Of a stretch of DNA of 64,000 bases, positions 50,660-62,800 are shown piece after piece (position 1 is the stretch's first letter; the number at the start of each line of letters is the position of its first letter). The stretch is from Dioscorea cayenensis subsp. rotundata (lineage: Eukaryota; Streptophyta; Magnoliopsida; Dioscoreales; Dioscoreaceae): NCBI RefSeq assembly GCF_009730915.1, contig NC_052496.1:1039875-1103874 (forward strand). The letters are read 5' to 3'. The notes below the pieces were generated by a model. That model worked only from the letters and a program-made list of their open reading frames with translations. It did not search any database and was not told the DNA's origin. A program made the position numbers and the translations under genes.

Positions 50660-50830
50660 TCATATATATATATTTTTTTAAAAAGTGGATAAACCACTTC
50701 AATTAAAGGCAAAAAGTACTACTAACCCTCAGAACGAGGGACAAACAACAAGCCACGAAGAGTGGAACAAAAATAAAAAAAAACACAATAACCAACAAAA
50801 CAGGGATAAAAATTGTTTCATTGTCTCATG
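50660..50830 (-). mobile_element. LINE-like 3' end, minus orientation
   Basis: T-run, then GTGGATAAACCAC at 50685-50697 (the exact complement of the + motif), then two short stem-loops: CCCTCAGAACGAGGG (50726-50740) and CCACGAAGAGTGG (50753-50765). No open frame of LINE type is left. Confidence 0.5.
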
Positions 50831-53009
50831 CATATGTGTTTGTTTGTTTATTTATTTAATTTTTAATAAAGTAGATAAATCACATATTTTATTCAAATGG
50901 AAAAAAAAAAAATCAACAAAGAAAAAATTGTTAAAACAATTAATTTTTGATTTGTGTGCAAATCCAAACCCTTATCGGTAGGTGTGCACATTGATCGAAC
51001 AATTTAATTTTGGGCTTGTGTGAAAATCTTCGCATGCATGCAGCATTTGTCAAAAACATAATAAATAAATAATAACTTTTTTTTGTTAATAACAATAATA
51101 TCACAGATATCAATCACATTTGACCATCTCTTTCACAGTAAAGTAGAATTTGCTCTCATGAGAGGTCAGAGGCTTTGGGTTAAAAAAATTAGTTTAAACA
51201 AATCACAAGACATGAGATCAAGCTCACAAAAAAAAGAGGTCCTAACCATGAAGAGAAAACCAACCATGATGGAGACAAATAAACATACAATTTTACTTTA
51301 AAAAAAAATAATCAAGGATTTAATATACATTTGACAGTGAAACCAAACAACTTCACAGATGAAAAATTTAAAACTTGGGTTGTTGACAAATTAATTGGAA
51401 ACCTCTTTCAGATTAGAATGTCTTCGGTGTTTGTTGTTAGGCATGAATGTTTTTAAGTTATCTTAAATCAAAACTGTTTTCTTGGTCCAAAACTTTGGAT
51501 TAATTTAGTCTTCGTCTATCTAGATGTACAGTGATATATATATATAAGAAAGTGGGACTGGCCCCCACGGCTCTACGTGAAAGAGAAGACCTTATGGGGA
51601 GGAGGGCCACGTTATCATCATTCATTTATTTGAGGGGAGATCACTTCTAGAAGGTTAATTTATTATTATTATTATTAAATAATTGAGTTGCTGGGTACTA
51701 TGAACCTGTATATAATGGAATTAAAAACGAATAAATAAAAGGAAACATTACGGGATCCATGCACGTGGTTAACACAATAATTTGCGGGTAACCTATCTAG
51801 AATGCACCAAAGAGAAATATTTATTTATTTATTTATTTCAATAAAAAAGATAAATCACAAAAACCATAAAAGAGAAATATTGTATAATTTTCGATAGCCA
51901 TGAAAGCCAACATTCCCAAATTTAATAATCCTATGATTTATCCGGTTTGGGACAAAGACAAAGAATTTATATATGTTTGCAATTTTTGGTCTTTTAGAGT
52001 TTATATTTTTTGAACTATGATAATAAAACAATCAAAACTAGTAATAAGATAAGAATATCATCAAAATTAAATTTATTTATTTTTTATATTATTAAAATAA
52101 TTTTTTTATAATTTGTACATTATTGAATTTATTATTATTGACTAAAATCACTTGGTTCGAATGGTTAATGATACTATTTTTAGTCAAAATCTTTTTTGTT
52201 TTTGTGTAAGTGTTTGTATTTTTAATGAAAAAATAAATATAAATCTTAGCTCAAGATATAAATAAATTAAAATATTAATGTATTATCTACACATGCATGG
52301 CATGTGGGAATGGTTTGTTCATTCTACATTAAAAAAAGTTGGAAGGAGTTGAAGACTTTGGGGCTGGATATGTTTCAATGTTTAGGGGTATTGTGATTTT
52401 TATGGTGTGATGGTGGTTTCTAGAAGATCACGCCAGTGCATTTAATTTGTGTGTACATATATACAATTTTCTCTTGCAAATTTCAAATGTTTAGTGATAC
52501 CAATAAATATAGTTTATCCGAGTTTTTCTTTGAAAAAAAAGGTGTTGGTTGGTGGAGGTTAGTATTTTATTCAAAGTGATGAAAGTAATTGGAAGGTTAC
52601 ATATATGCAAACAAAATTGTGACTTGTGAGAATATATAATTTGAGTAGCAGAGCAGCCTGAGGCTTTTCAAAAAAAGGTTGCTGAAAATTCAAAGGCTAC
52701 AAAACCTTGTGACTAGTTATTCCAGGGCTATTGATATTCAGCCAGCCAAAGACCTTCTGGTAACTACAAAATAGGTAATTGGGATTTATCAGCCACCAAT
52801 TGAGTGTTGATGCATTGAAGTTTGTTTGACTCCGTTTTTATTTTTTATTTTTTTTTGTTTTGTAAACGATTCACATTGACATGTCAAGCTTCAACTTAAT
52901 AATGATATAAATCATAAAGTCATTGATTCTAGAATGTCCTTTTTCTTATAATTTGATAGTTTCTGTCGTTTTATAAACAATCAGCGTGTTTTTAAAATGT
53001 TTTTTTTTT

Positions 53010-54750
53010 ATTTTTTTAAAAAAGTGGATAAACCACTAATATTAAAAAGAAGATAAAGAGTACAAAATATCCACTAGATGTGGAAAACACAAACAAACAC
53101 GGCAACAACGAGGTAGAGGAAAAGATAAGATAAAAAAAGATAAGATGACGACGAAAATCACTCCCGCAGAAGTGGATGAGCATCAGCCTATTCCCCCAAA
53201 AGCTCCGGACCTCTCACACTGATTTGTCGACCACCGGGGATGTGGACATGAGGCTCTATCATCTCCAGAGAGCAACAAACGCTAGTGTCAAAGACTTCCA
53301 GATACACAATCTTGTTTTTGGGCCTACCAAAAGATGAAAATAAGGCCCCAACCAGTGCAAACACCAACATAGGGCCCATTCGGCCCAAATCCAATATGAA
53401 TTCCCTCGAACTAGTCGATCGGATTACCGCCGGCGCCCACCCACATAGCATTAATAACATGGTCCACATTGAAAACAATTTAAACCCGAAAGGATCCCCA
53501 ACCAATGAGAGCCCAATAGCCAAGTATTTAGACCAATGAGATGGTGACACCGAAGAGGGATTGCTCGCCACTCCCGAGGGGAAAATACCTACGTCCACAC
53601 ATCTCGAAACCTCGGCCATCACAGCCCGAATTCCCTCTCCAAACGCGCCAGCAGATCTGCAACATGCCTCGGCCAACGCACGAACCATCCCATGCTAGAC
53701 ACGTCGTCTACTCGAGCCTCCCGTCCATATCCGCAGAAGTTCAACGGTCCGAGAAGCCTCCCGCCCGACGGTTCTTCCCCTCAAGACCATCCGGCCACCG
53801 GAAACCTGTGATGACCTCGATGACTGGAGCACCGTCATCGTCCCGGCGGTAGTGGAGAACTGCCCGGTAGTAGTGGAGCCACGCTCAGCCGCACCCTGTT
53901 TTCCAACAATGGGAGAGCCAAGCTCTACCCCAGTCTTCCTCATGGCTGCGTGGGAATGCAATTCAACCAACGCCACCTGAGCCAACGCCACGCTGTCCAT
54001 CCGGCTAATCTCCACCCCTGTCTTCTTCGCGGTGAGGGAGCGCAACTCCACCATCGCTATCGACTCTCAACCTCCTTCCGTCGATTTAGCCTCAGAATCA
54101 CGGCTGGGGAGCTAAGCTCCACCCCTGCCATCCTCACATCGGTGTGGAAGCACATCTCAACCTTCACCGCACGAGTCGCATTCTCCTCTTGCCCCATCAC
54201 CGCGTGAACCACTATTACGATAGCCAAGCTCCATCATCCCAAGTTCACTCAAACCACCGTGGCGGGACGCCTAAGCTCAACCGTGGCCATGATCTCCACC
54301 GTGTCTCCGAGCCTCGAGTCCAAGATGTGGGAGCCCCGCTCCACCACCGGCTTAAAAGTCCCGTGACTCCGGGCCTCGCCACGCGAGCCCAAGCTCCACC
54401 ACATCCACCACTAGACCCACTTCCAAACCCACCTCGTGGGAGCCAAGCTCCACCGCCGCACGCTTCCCATGAGAGAAAGCTAAACCATCTACAACCACAG
54501 CCAGCTCCAAGATGTCCTTCCCTCCGCCATCTTCAACCTTATGAAGAGCATCCAAGCCCGACACCGATGAAGCCTGCTCTTCCCCAAACAGCGCGTCCAA
54601 CGATGAAGCGAGCTCATCCTCTTCATCCTCCACGCCATCCTCCACAAAATGGGCCGGGGAGAGACACAAAGACACGAAAACCGGCCGGCCATCTGGGTCG
54701 AAAGTGAGACGCATGTCTCCGCCCATTCGTCGCTGATTTCACTATTCAAT
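53010..54750 (-). mobile_element. GC-rich non-LTR-like element, minus strand
   Basis: On the minus strand the element ends with GTGGTTTATCCAC (complement at 53024-53036), TTTTTT and an A-rich tail, as in the LINE family, and has the stem-loop TCCACTAGATGTGGA at 53070-53084. Its body is far richer in G+C than anything nearby and carries broken minus-strand frames (54726-54352, 54054-53695, 53688-53188). The first opens MGGDMRLTFDPDGRPVF and is acidic. The next stretch repeats VELGS/VELHS-like blocks. No reverse transcriptase or zinc motif is visible, so it may be an ORF1-type region or a non-autonomous derivative. Confidence 0.55.
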
Positions 54751-54759
54751 CATAAAAAA

Positions 54760-54773
54760 ATGTCCTTTTTCTT
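54760..54773. repeat. Left target-site duplication of the SINE
   Basis: ATGTCCTTTTTCTT; the copy on the other side of the SINE (54951-54964) reads ATGTCATTTTTCTT, one mismatch in 14. Confidence 0.75.
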
Positions 54774-54950
54774 TAATGGTCCAGTGGTATCAAATCCCCA
54801 AGAATTTTATGGAGGTCGCGTGTTCGAGCCTTGCTCAACGCGATACTTTGTGCTTGGGTGAGAGTGTTGTGGAGCGATGCTCTGGCGCCTGTCCTTGACT
54901 TCCCTCAGTGGGGGGACCGTGACGTTTATTGTTCTGTGTCAAAAAAAAAA
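54774..54950 (+). mobile_element. tRNA-derived SINE with poly(A) tail
   Basis: A 177-bp unit starting TAATGGTCCAGTGGTATC, with an A-box-like segment (GGTCCAGTGGTATC) and a B-box-like GTGTTCGAGCC about 45 bp further on, the spacing of an internal RNA polymerase III promoter in tRNA-derived SINEs. It ends in a pure A-run and is flanked by 14-bp direct repeats with one mismatch. It is non-coding and depends on a LINE for mobility; the LINE-like elements nearby are candidates, but the link is not shown. The near-identical target duplication suggests a fairly recent insertion. Confidence 0.8.
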
Positions 54951-54964
54951 ATGTCATTTTTCTT
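54951..54964. repeat. Right target-site duplication of the SINE
   Basis: ATGTCATTTTTCTT directly after the poly(A) tail, the partner of 54760-54773. Confidence 0.75.
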
Positions 54965-56869
54965 ATAAAAATATAAAGCAAATCTCACAATTAAACACTC
55001 AATATGTGAGGATGAGGACAAATGAAATACCAAAGTTTTTATTATTTTATTATTCTGATGGTGGTAAAATCTTTTAGAATTTATTTTGTTCTTTATTTTT
55101 TTCACAATATAAATAATCAAAATATATCCAAGAACTAAAATTTCTTAAATAATTTTAAAACAATTTATCTATTTATTTATTTTTTTTAAAAGGATAGCCG
55201 AGAATTGTCTAATAATATATGTATATGTACGTGTGTATATATATACAATATTAATTACCTGATGGTTGTCATCTCTATCCTCTCTGCATGGCTACGTGTT
55301 TACTAGTTAATTTTTGCTAATTTGTAAAAATATCAATCGTGATCTATCCAATTATTTTTTTTGTCGAGCACATGTGAAAAGTAAATTTCTATAACACATG
55401 TGACATTTATTTATATGAGTCAGGATTTGAAGCCATTTTTTAGTGAGACAAATACTTAATCCAAAGAATTTGATGCCAATAGGTAAATAGTTATTGATTT
55501 TAGTGTTATATTTGTCTTTTTAGTTCTTATCAATTTATGATTTATCTAATTTTTAAAATAAAATATAGTACAATATTTCAAAGAGTTTTGATTTTTTGGT
55601 CTAAAACTACTGACTAGTTCCACTATTGAAAGCAATTATGTTAAAAAAAATCTTCGGCTGTGGGAGTAGAATAATCAATTCTAGATAGTGGTATGCACGT
55701 GATTTGTCTATTTTGTCAAATATATATATTATAAATATTATATATAACGATAATGCTTTCAAACCCCCAGTATGTCTTTTTTTTTAATAAATTTAATTTA
55801 AATAACATCAGTAAAGATTTAATGGAAATCATTTAAAAATGTTATTTGTTTGTTGAGGAGTGTCATGTCCTCCCACATTTTCCCACCAACCATCTTGGTA
55901 AACTGATGATTTTCCAAAGCTTTTATGGGGGGAGGGGTGACCAAAAAGCACAAGTTGGACCTGACTCAATATTCTCCGACTCAAAGAGCCTTTTGAAAAC
56001 CTCAAGCAAAGAGCACAAGGCCCTCAACTTCTCAGGTTGGCTTGTTCCTGAACTCCTCTCCAGGCTCTCCTCTTGGGCATTTCTACAAACATCTATGCTA
56101 CGCTCTTCCACATGGTTATGTTCTTTCCTTTTAATTGCTTTTTCTATCTTAATTTGTGCATTTCTACTTTGATAACCAATTGTGCAGACTGCAGCCTTGG
56201 TTTCTATCAACGCCCACGCCCCTAGTTTGATCTTGCTTCTTGATTTCAGTTTGTTTTGTAAGTCTGTTCTGTAAATGCATTTTCAGAGAATTATGGGTAA
56301 TTTGTAAACATGAAAATTTGGATTTTTAGTTTTTGTGGACTCTAAAACCCTAAATCCCTAAAAGCTATAGAGAAAGCCAAGTTGGCAACCCGATTTGCAA
56401 AGCTAGATTGCAATTCATGTTCAATTGCTTTGTTTTTGTTTTTAAAGTTATCAGTATTTTATTTAATTACACTTATCTCCTACTACAAATAGTCATGTAT
56501 GGGATCACTCGTTAGGATTTTGAAGTCATAGATAACATTTCACCAAATATTGGCATATTATGAAAGCTATTCCCTCTGATGTTTGCAGAAGGGACTCATT
56601 TTTTTTCTGTCGTTATTGTCCTCTATTATAATATGTTCATTGAATTGAGTTCATTACCAGGATTTATCAGGATTGTGTGCAAAATTAGGGTTATTTGCAT
56701 TATCATCATAGAATATAAATGACAAAAATAAAAAAACTAAGTTGACAAGTTGAGCATAGGGTTCAGTTTTTGGAAGGAACAATTGGTGGCCTGTTCAGGC
56801 CTGACCATTACATTATTTATTAGATTGTAATTTTTTTTTTAACAAAACTATACCAATACTTCCGGAACT
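54965..56869. other. Spacer right part, 3' side of PDR gene D
   Basis: AT-rich DNA. A 108-codon open frame (55846-56172, +) lies in a slightly more GC-rich patch, but shows no motif and no clear coding bias. No gene is supported. Confidence 0.4.
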
Positions 56870-59800
56870 TCATCTTCTTTGGAAGTTCAACATTTTAATA
56901 GAGAAGGCAAACAAGACAGCAAAAAGTACTGCAAATGCAACAACCACCACTGCAACTACTCCAAGAAAACTGTGTTTGAATCCGAAGTAGCTCCTAAGAA
57001 ATTCTGACACGACCTCTCCAGTGTCACTGAGTTTATGATCATCAATATCACCAAACTGTGAAGCAACCAATCCGTACAAAGTCCATGAAACGGGGCATAT
57101 CCAATAGTACCATCTCCACCAAATAGGAATTTTCTGTGAAGAAGAAAAAAGAACAAAAGAAAAATGAGTCATTTTAGTTCAATGACCATGTTGCATCAGG
57201 GACAGAATTTGAATGAAATGAGAAGACCTAGATGGGTAGAACTTACTGGCCGTGGAATGATAAATCCTGAGAAAACATTCCATATTGCATAAAATGCAGA
57301 TGACACAATGGAAGAGATGTTGTAGTTTGGAGTCAACCCTACCGCCATCATCCCATAAAATGTGAAGTATAGCAATGTGAAATACATGAAGAACATGTAC
57401 CAAAAGAATTTGGCGACTGTCCATTCAAATCCAATCATCGCATATACTAAGACACCGTATATCAAAGACTGGACTAAGATATATGGGAGTTCAATTGCAA
57501 CCTGCAAATAAGTTTTACAAAGCGTTCCAGTTACCCTGAGTGTAGAGATATATGTAGATAAAGATTTCTGGGAATAGAAAATGATAAATTAAATTGCTTT
57601 CAATAGCTTTATTTACCTGTCCAAATGCATAGGGAAGAGCTGAGTACATCCCTGCTGCTCTCTCCCGGTAGAAAACTGTTCTTTCAATGGAAACAACTGG
57701 TTGGACGGATGAAGAATTCTGCACACCAATGAATAGGACAGCAGCATACATAGAACCCATAGCATTGAATAAATCCTGCCGTTTTTCCCTACAATCATAC
57801 ATAGTTAAGTCAATGCTCCTGTGGCATGCCACATATCAATATGTGCACAAGTCTGAAAACACGAGGAAATGTTAGTTATTTTCTAAGCAATGTTAGGGAG
57901 TTTACTTTTTTGTGCCTAGATCCCAAAATATTGTTCCAAACAAGAGGGCTATGATTGTTGTGAAGAAAAATCTAACAGCAGTGTAGGGAGGATTTCTCCA
58001 GTACGACAAATGTTGTTTCCATAGGCAAGCCATGCATTGTGTGAAGAAATTCTGTGAATACTGAGATGGGAAGTGAAGATCGCTTGAACCGGGAGGTGGT
58101 GTGCTTAACTCTGCAATCAATGCTTTATTCCTCCTGCATTTTGGTAATATAACAGGGGTGATATGGCAGTCACCTCATTTTCAAACTAATTTAAGGGAAT
58201 CTAATTAGAATCCTCACCTAAAAAGTTCAGAGTCCTTGTATATCTCAGAGAAATTGATGCCCAATAGTTGTTCTTGTGCCAATGTGGTCACTTCCAACAT
58301 CCATGTCGCTGGATTATACCCATCTTTTATCTTTCTAACTCCTTCAACACTCTTAATAGATAGAAGAAAGCATATTGGTTTTAATCATAATGCATATGAT
58401 GAAACAGTTTATTAAGTTGCCTCTTTGCCTATTGTCGTCTCACCTCAAAATAGTTGATTAAATCACGGGAATGGTGCCCCAGTGGTCCAACATATATCTC
58501 TTCCCCTCCTCGCTTCATTAGGAAGAGCTGCAAATTGAAAGAAAAGGACATTAGACTCAGGCATGCTTATTTCTTAAATGGTGCAACACCCTTGTGGAGC
58601 TTAGTAAATTGAAACTTCTCTCACCTCATCAAATGCTTCAAATATGTCTATGCTTGGCTGGTGGATGGTGCACACCACAGTCCTCCCGGTATCCACTGTG
58701 TTCCTTACAGTTCTCATAACAATTGCTGCTGCCCTAGCGTCAAGTCCAGATGTAGGCTCATCCATGAATATTATAGAAGGATTAGCAACAAGCTCAACAG
58801 CAATTGTTAGCCTCTTGCGCTGCTCTGTTGATAGACCATTCACACCAGGCAACCCAACTAGTGCGTCTCTCAAAGGTGTCAGCTCCACAAGGTCCATCAC
58901 CTCATCAATGAACATCTACATTACGTAGAAAGCTTGTTCAGTTTTAGCAAAATATATGTTTGATAAAAACAAACACAAAGTTCAGAGAGTGATATTGCCC
59001 GTCTTACCGTTCTTGTTGCAGAATCAACTTCTGGAGGTAGTCGAAGCCATGCAGAGTATACCAGACTCTCATAAACTGTGACATGAGGAGAGTGGATATC
59101 ATTTTGTTCACAATATCCTGATACACGGGCAAAAGTTTCTTGCTTTTTTGGATAGCCAGATATGGTTATGTTTCCTTCGATATATCCACCTGTTTTCCTT
59201 CCAGCAAGTACATCCATGAGTGTAGTCTTACCAGCTCCACTAACACCCATGAGAGCAGTAAGCACTCCTGGCCTAAAAGATCCACTCACTCCCTTAAGAA
59301 GTTCTAGCCGGTCTTCCACAATACCTTGCGCTTTCATTTCCTGTAAGTACATCAAGATGATTTACTTATTGGATGAGATATATTCAAATCACTTAGTATG
59401 GATATATCTTTTCTATTAAGGTTGCTTACCTGTGGCATGTCAACAGAGTATCGTATTTCATCAAAGGTGATAGAAAGAGGTGTAAAGGGAAGGACCATCC
59501 CTTTTTGGCTCTGGTTAGAATCAGCCACAACATGTCTAGAGCCTGCTGTGCTATTTCTTTCCTGAGCTATGCTACCTAGTGGAATTATGGAATAAAGGGT
59601 TAGCAAAAACCTTCAAGAAATGCCAATGGAAATCTTTGCATCAAAGTAGTTAGTACTGTACTCTTGGATGTGCTCCTTCCTCGGGATGATAGTTCAATTT
59701 GCGCCCCTGTTAAATTTGCCTCTTTTTCTCTCAGGGTTTCTTCAGACATTGCTGGCTGAGATTTTCCAAATGCTGCAAACATTGAACAGATTGCTCAGAA

Positions 59801-62800
59801 TAGAAGTTTGATGCTTGAAATGGTCAAAATATTTCAGAAATTCAAATGGAGAGTTTTACTCACGCTGGAGATAGGTGAGCGCCCCAGTGAAAAGAATGTT
59901 GAACAAGAAGACATATCCGATCAGTGCAGCCAGACCAATCCAGTACCATTTCGCCTCAGGAAATACTCCACGAGACTCCAAGACACTTATTCCTAGCGGC
60001 TCCGTTGATCCAGGAGAAATCTGTTACAATTTTGAATGGTAAGCTGTTTTTGTTTCCCTAGAGCCTTTCCTTCCTTAATTGCATGATAAGTTGATGGTTT
60101 TTCTTTTCTTAGCATTATTTGTTTTTGTAGGGGAAATAAATTTATGATAAGCACTCTTACATGTCTCCACTTTTTCCCTAGAAATTCATTTGTGGTAATT
60201 GCATTTTGTGAGTACATCAAGGGTGAAATCCAGTAACCCCATATCCACCATTTCTTTATGTCCTCTGTTAGTTAAAAGTAATTAAAGGTCAAGTAGAGTT
60301 TTAATTTGTGAAAAATAAGAGCAGCAAAGTTTGTATGGCTGACAACAGAGAGATGGCTATCAGAAATACCTCTTGAAATGATGAATCCACCCAGCACCAT
60401 TAGCACAAGGAGTGCAAAAGATCCAAAAGTATTGGCAACAATCATGTTCCTACCTAGCGCTGCAATGAACCGAAATAAAGCAGATGCCATTTGCTGGACG
60501 CAAAGGAGGAGCAGATATTGCTTGAATAGCCTGCAGTGCATTTGAGAAAATCATGGTATTGTCTCACTGAATCAAGAATTGGAGGCTTGACAATAATTTC
60601 ACCCTGCAACTAATTGCAGCAGTACTAAAGTCAGAGTGGTTTCTCACCTTCCAACATTGGGATCAAATCCTATGACATAGTATGTTGTGAACACCCAGAC
60701 TCCAACTTCCATAAATGTGATGGGTATCTTCAGAATCCACGATGGCAATGCATAAGCCCATGCAGGGAAAAAGAGAAGATCTCTTTGTTTGAAGAAAACA
60801 GGAAGCTTCATTATGGTCATGGCAAGTTCTGAGAATCCATTGAACATGATTGAGAGGATCCCGAAGAAGAGTGCACCCATGTAAATTCCTCCATCAGTTA
60901 CTGTATCATGGTGCATATTTGTACGGAAGAAGAGTGTCATTGTGATGAACGCCATAACACAAAGCTGAAAATACAAGCATGAATTTGCTCAAAGCACAGC
61001 TTTTGCTAATGGAATTTGAAATTTTGTACTCCAGTGAAAGATTCCATTCTTACCTGAACTGCCTTGAAGATGTAGACAAATGAGTTCCTCTTCATCAGCA
61101 ATTGTTCCCTCCAAATGCAAGCTTTCAGTAGTTCCATCTTGCCAACACCAAATTTTGAAGTTGCCAGGGCAGCAGGGTGGCTCTTGGTCTTATCGTAAGG
61201 GACAAAGAGCTCATGTCCCATGCTCGTGCCAATATGAAATGAGTGGAATGCCTCTGCAAATTCTCTCACAGGCACATACCTATAAGGTTCCTCATGACGT
61301 GCCCAATACTGCTGCTGATCTTTTCTTGATGTCACCTGTGGATTTAAAATGACAAGAAAAATTAGAACCACATTGAAGGTAATATTACATTGAATGGATA
61401 CTAGGGGAGTATTGCAGAGGACCTACTTCTTGCAAGAAGTCAGCAACACCTTTCCTCTCAGGGCATCTGAAACCCATGGACTCGAAGAACTCAAGCACAT
61501 GTTCACGGGGGCCTTGATACACAACTTGCCCATCAGAGAGGAGAATTATATCGTCAAAGAGGTCATACGTCTCTGGTGCAGGTTGCAGCAATGAGATTAC
61601 TGCTGTACCACCAAGAATGTGAATGGAATGCCTGAGTGAATCAACAATTTGGAAGGTTGTGGAGCTATCTAGACCAGTGGATATCTCATCCATCAACAAC
61701 ACTTTGGCTGGACCGACAAGCATCTCACCTGCAGTATTTGAGTTGGAGATGAAGAGTAGCATGTTAGTGTTGAACCACAGATTGATTATGACAAGCACTA
61801 GAGAAACTACAAGTATAGCTACAATTCACCTGTAGTGACACGCTTCCTTTGTCCTCCAGAGATGCCTCTCAGCATGTCATCTCCTACCATAGTATCGGCG
61901 CAGACTTCCAATCCTAAAATCTGTTTGCATTTAAAAAAAACAGGGCTTATGTTGTCTATTTAGTATTTTCTTTAACGAGCATAGTGTCAAATGCTTGTCT
62001 TGAAAACTATACTTACCTTCAGTATATAATCTGTGACCACACTAGTCTCTTGTCCTTCAGTTCCTATTGCCTGAGTGTGTGAAAACAAAGGTTCTCAATA
62101 CCAAATTAAGAATTTCTAAATCATTTGTGCCACAGGATTATGGTGATTGAAACCAAGTGTTTTTTATTTATTTTACCTTCATGAAGACATCAAGATCTGA
62201 ATCAGGTTTGATATTTGCTTGCTTCTCTCTTCTTACTAATTCAGACAACATATCTGCAGTCATGAAATGCAGTTAAAATTTTGCAGATGGAAAGAAATGG
62301 AGACCAACAAAGAACTAAATCCCTCAAAGCAGAATGGCTAATTCTGAAGAACTCAAATCTCAATATTTTCTCTTTATCAAACAGAAGTCTTTGACACAAT
62401 TTCAGGGAATTATAACTGCTGAAGGCTTAAAATCTGTTAATGGGCATCAAAATTTCACAAGTTCTGCCTTCATGGGTGGGGCAACTTATGAACTTTGAGG
62501 AACATCAAATGACGAAACATTTCCAGTTTTCAGAAGAGAAGTATACCATGTCGAGTACCAACTCCCTGACATCTTGCAGAGAAGGCCAGAGTTTCACGCA
62601 CTGTCATCTCACCAATATGCAGATCATATTGACCAATATAAGCAGCTGTTCTCCCAGGAACAAACTCTTTCATGCTGTGACCATTGTATGCCACACTACC
62701 GGTAACCTGATTTCAATAGTAGAGTAATTCCCATTTGTCAGATGTCCATCATATTACTTTAGTGGATGATTTTTAGAAATCAATTACAAAACAAAACACC

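Larger units (their letters stand above)
48941..53009. other. Long spacer between PDR genes C and D, left part
   Basis: AT-rich, no gene supported. It contains an 8-bp inverted repeat GGTAAGGA / TCCTTACC (49411-49418 and 49428-49435) and LINE-like 3' ends at 50134 (+) and 50685 (-). Weaker relatives of the same tail occur near 50875 and 51845. Confidence 0.5.

Noticed and set aside
54144-54707. 187-codon Pro/His-rich frame on the + strand
   Set aside because: It lies opposite the GC-rich minus-strand element. The composition is that expected of the complement of a GC-rich repetitive sequence, and no domain is recognisable.
53000-54750. Interpretation of the GC-rich block as a bacterial contaminant
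   Set aside because: It is flanked by the same LINE-like 3' end seen elsewhere in the window and has no bacterial gene organisation.
55846-56172. 108-codon + strand frame in the spacer before PDR gene D
   Set aside because: No motif, no splice context and no clear codon bias. A pseudogene fragment cannot be excluded, but nothing supports a gene.
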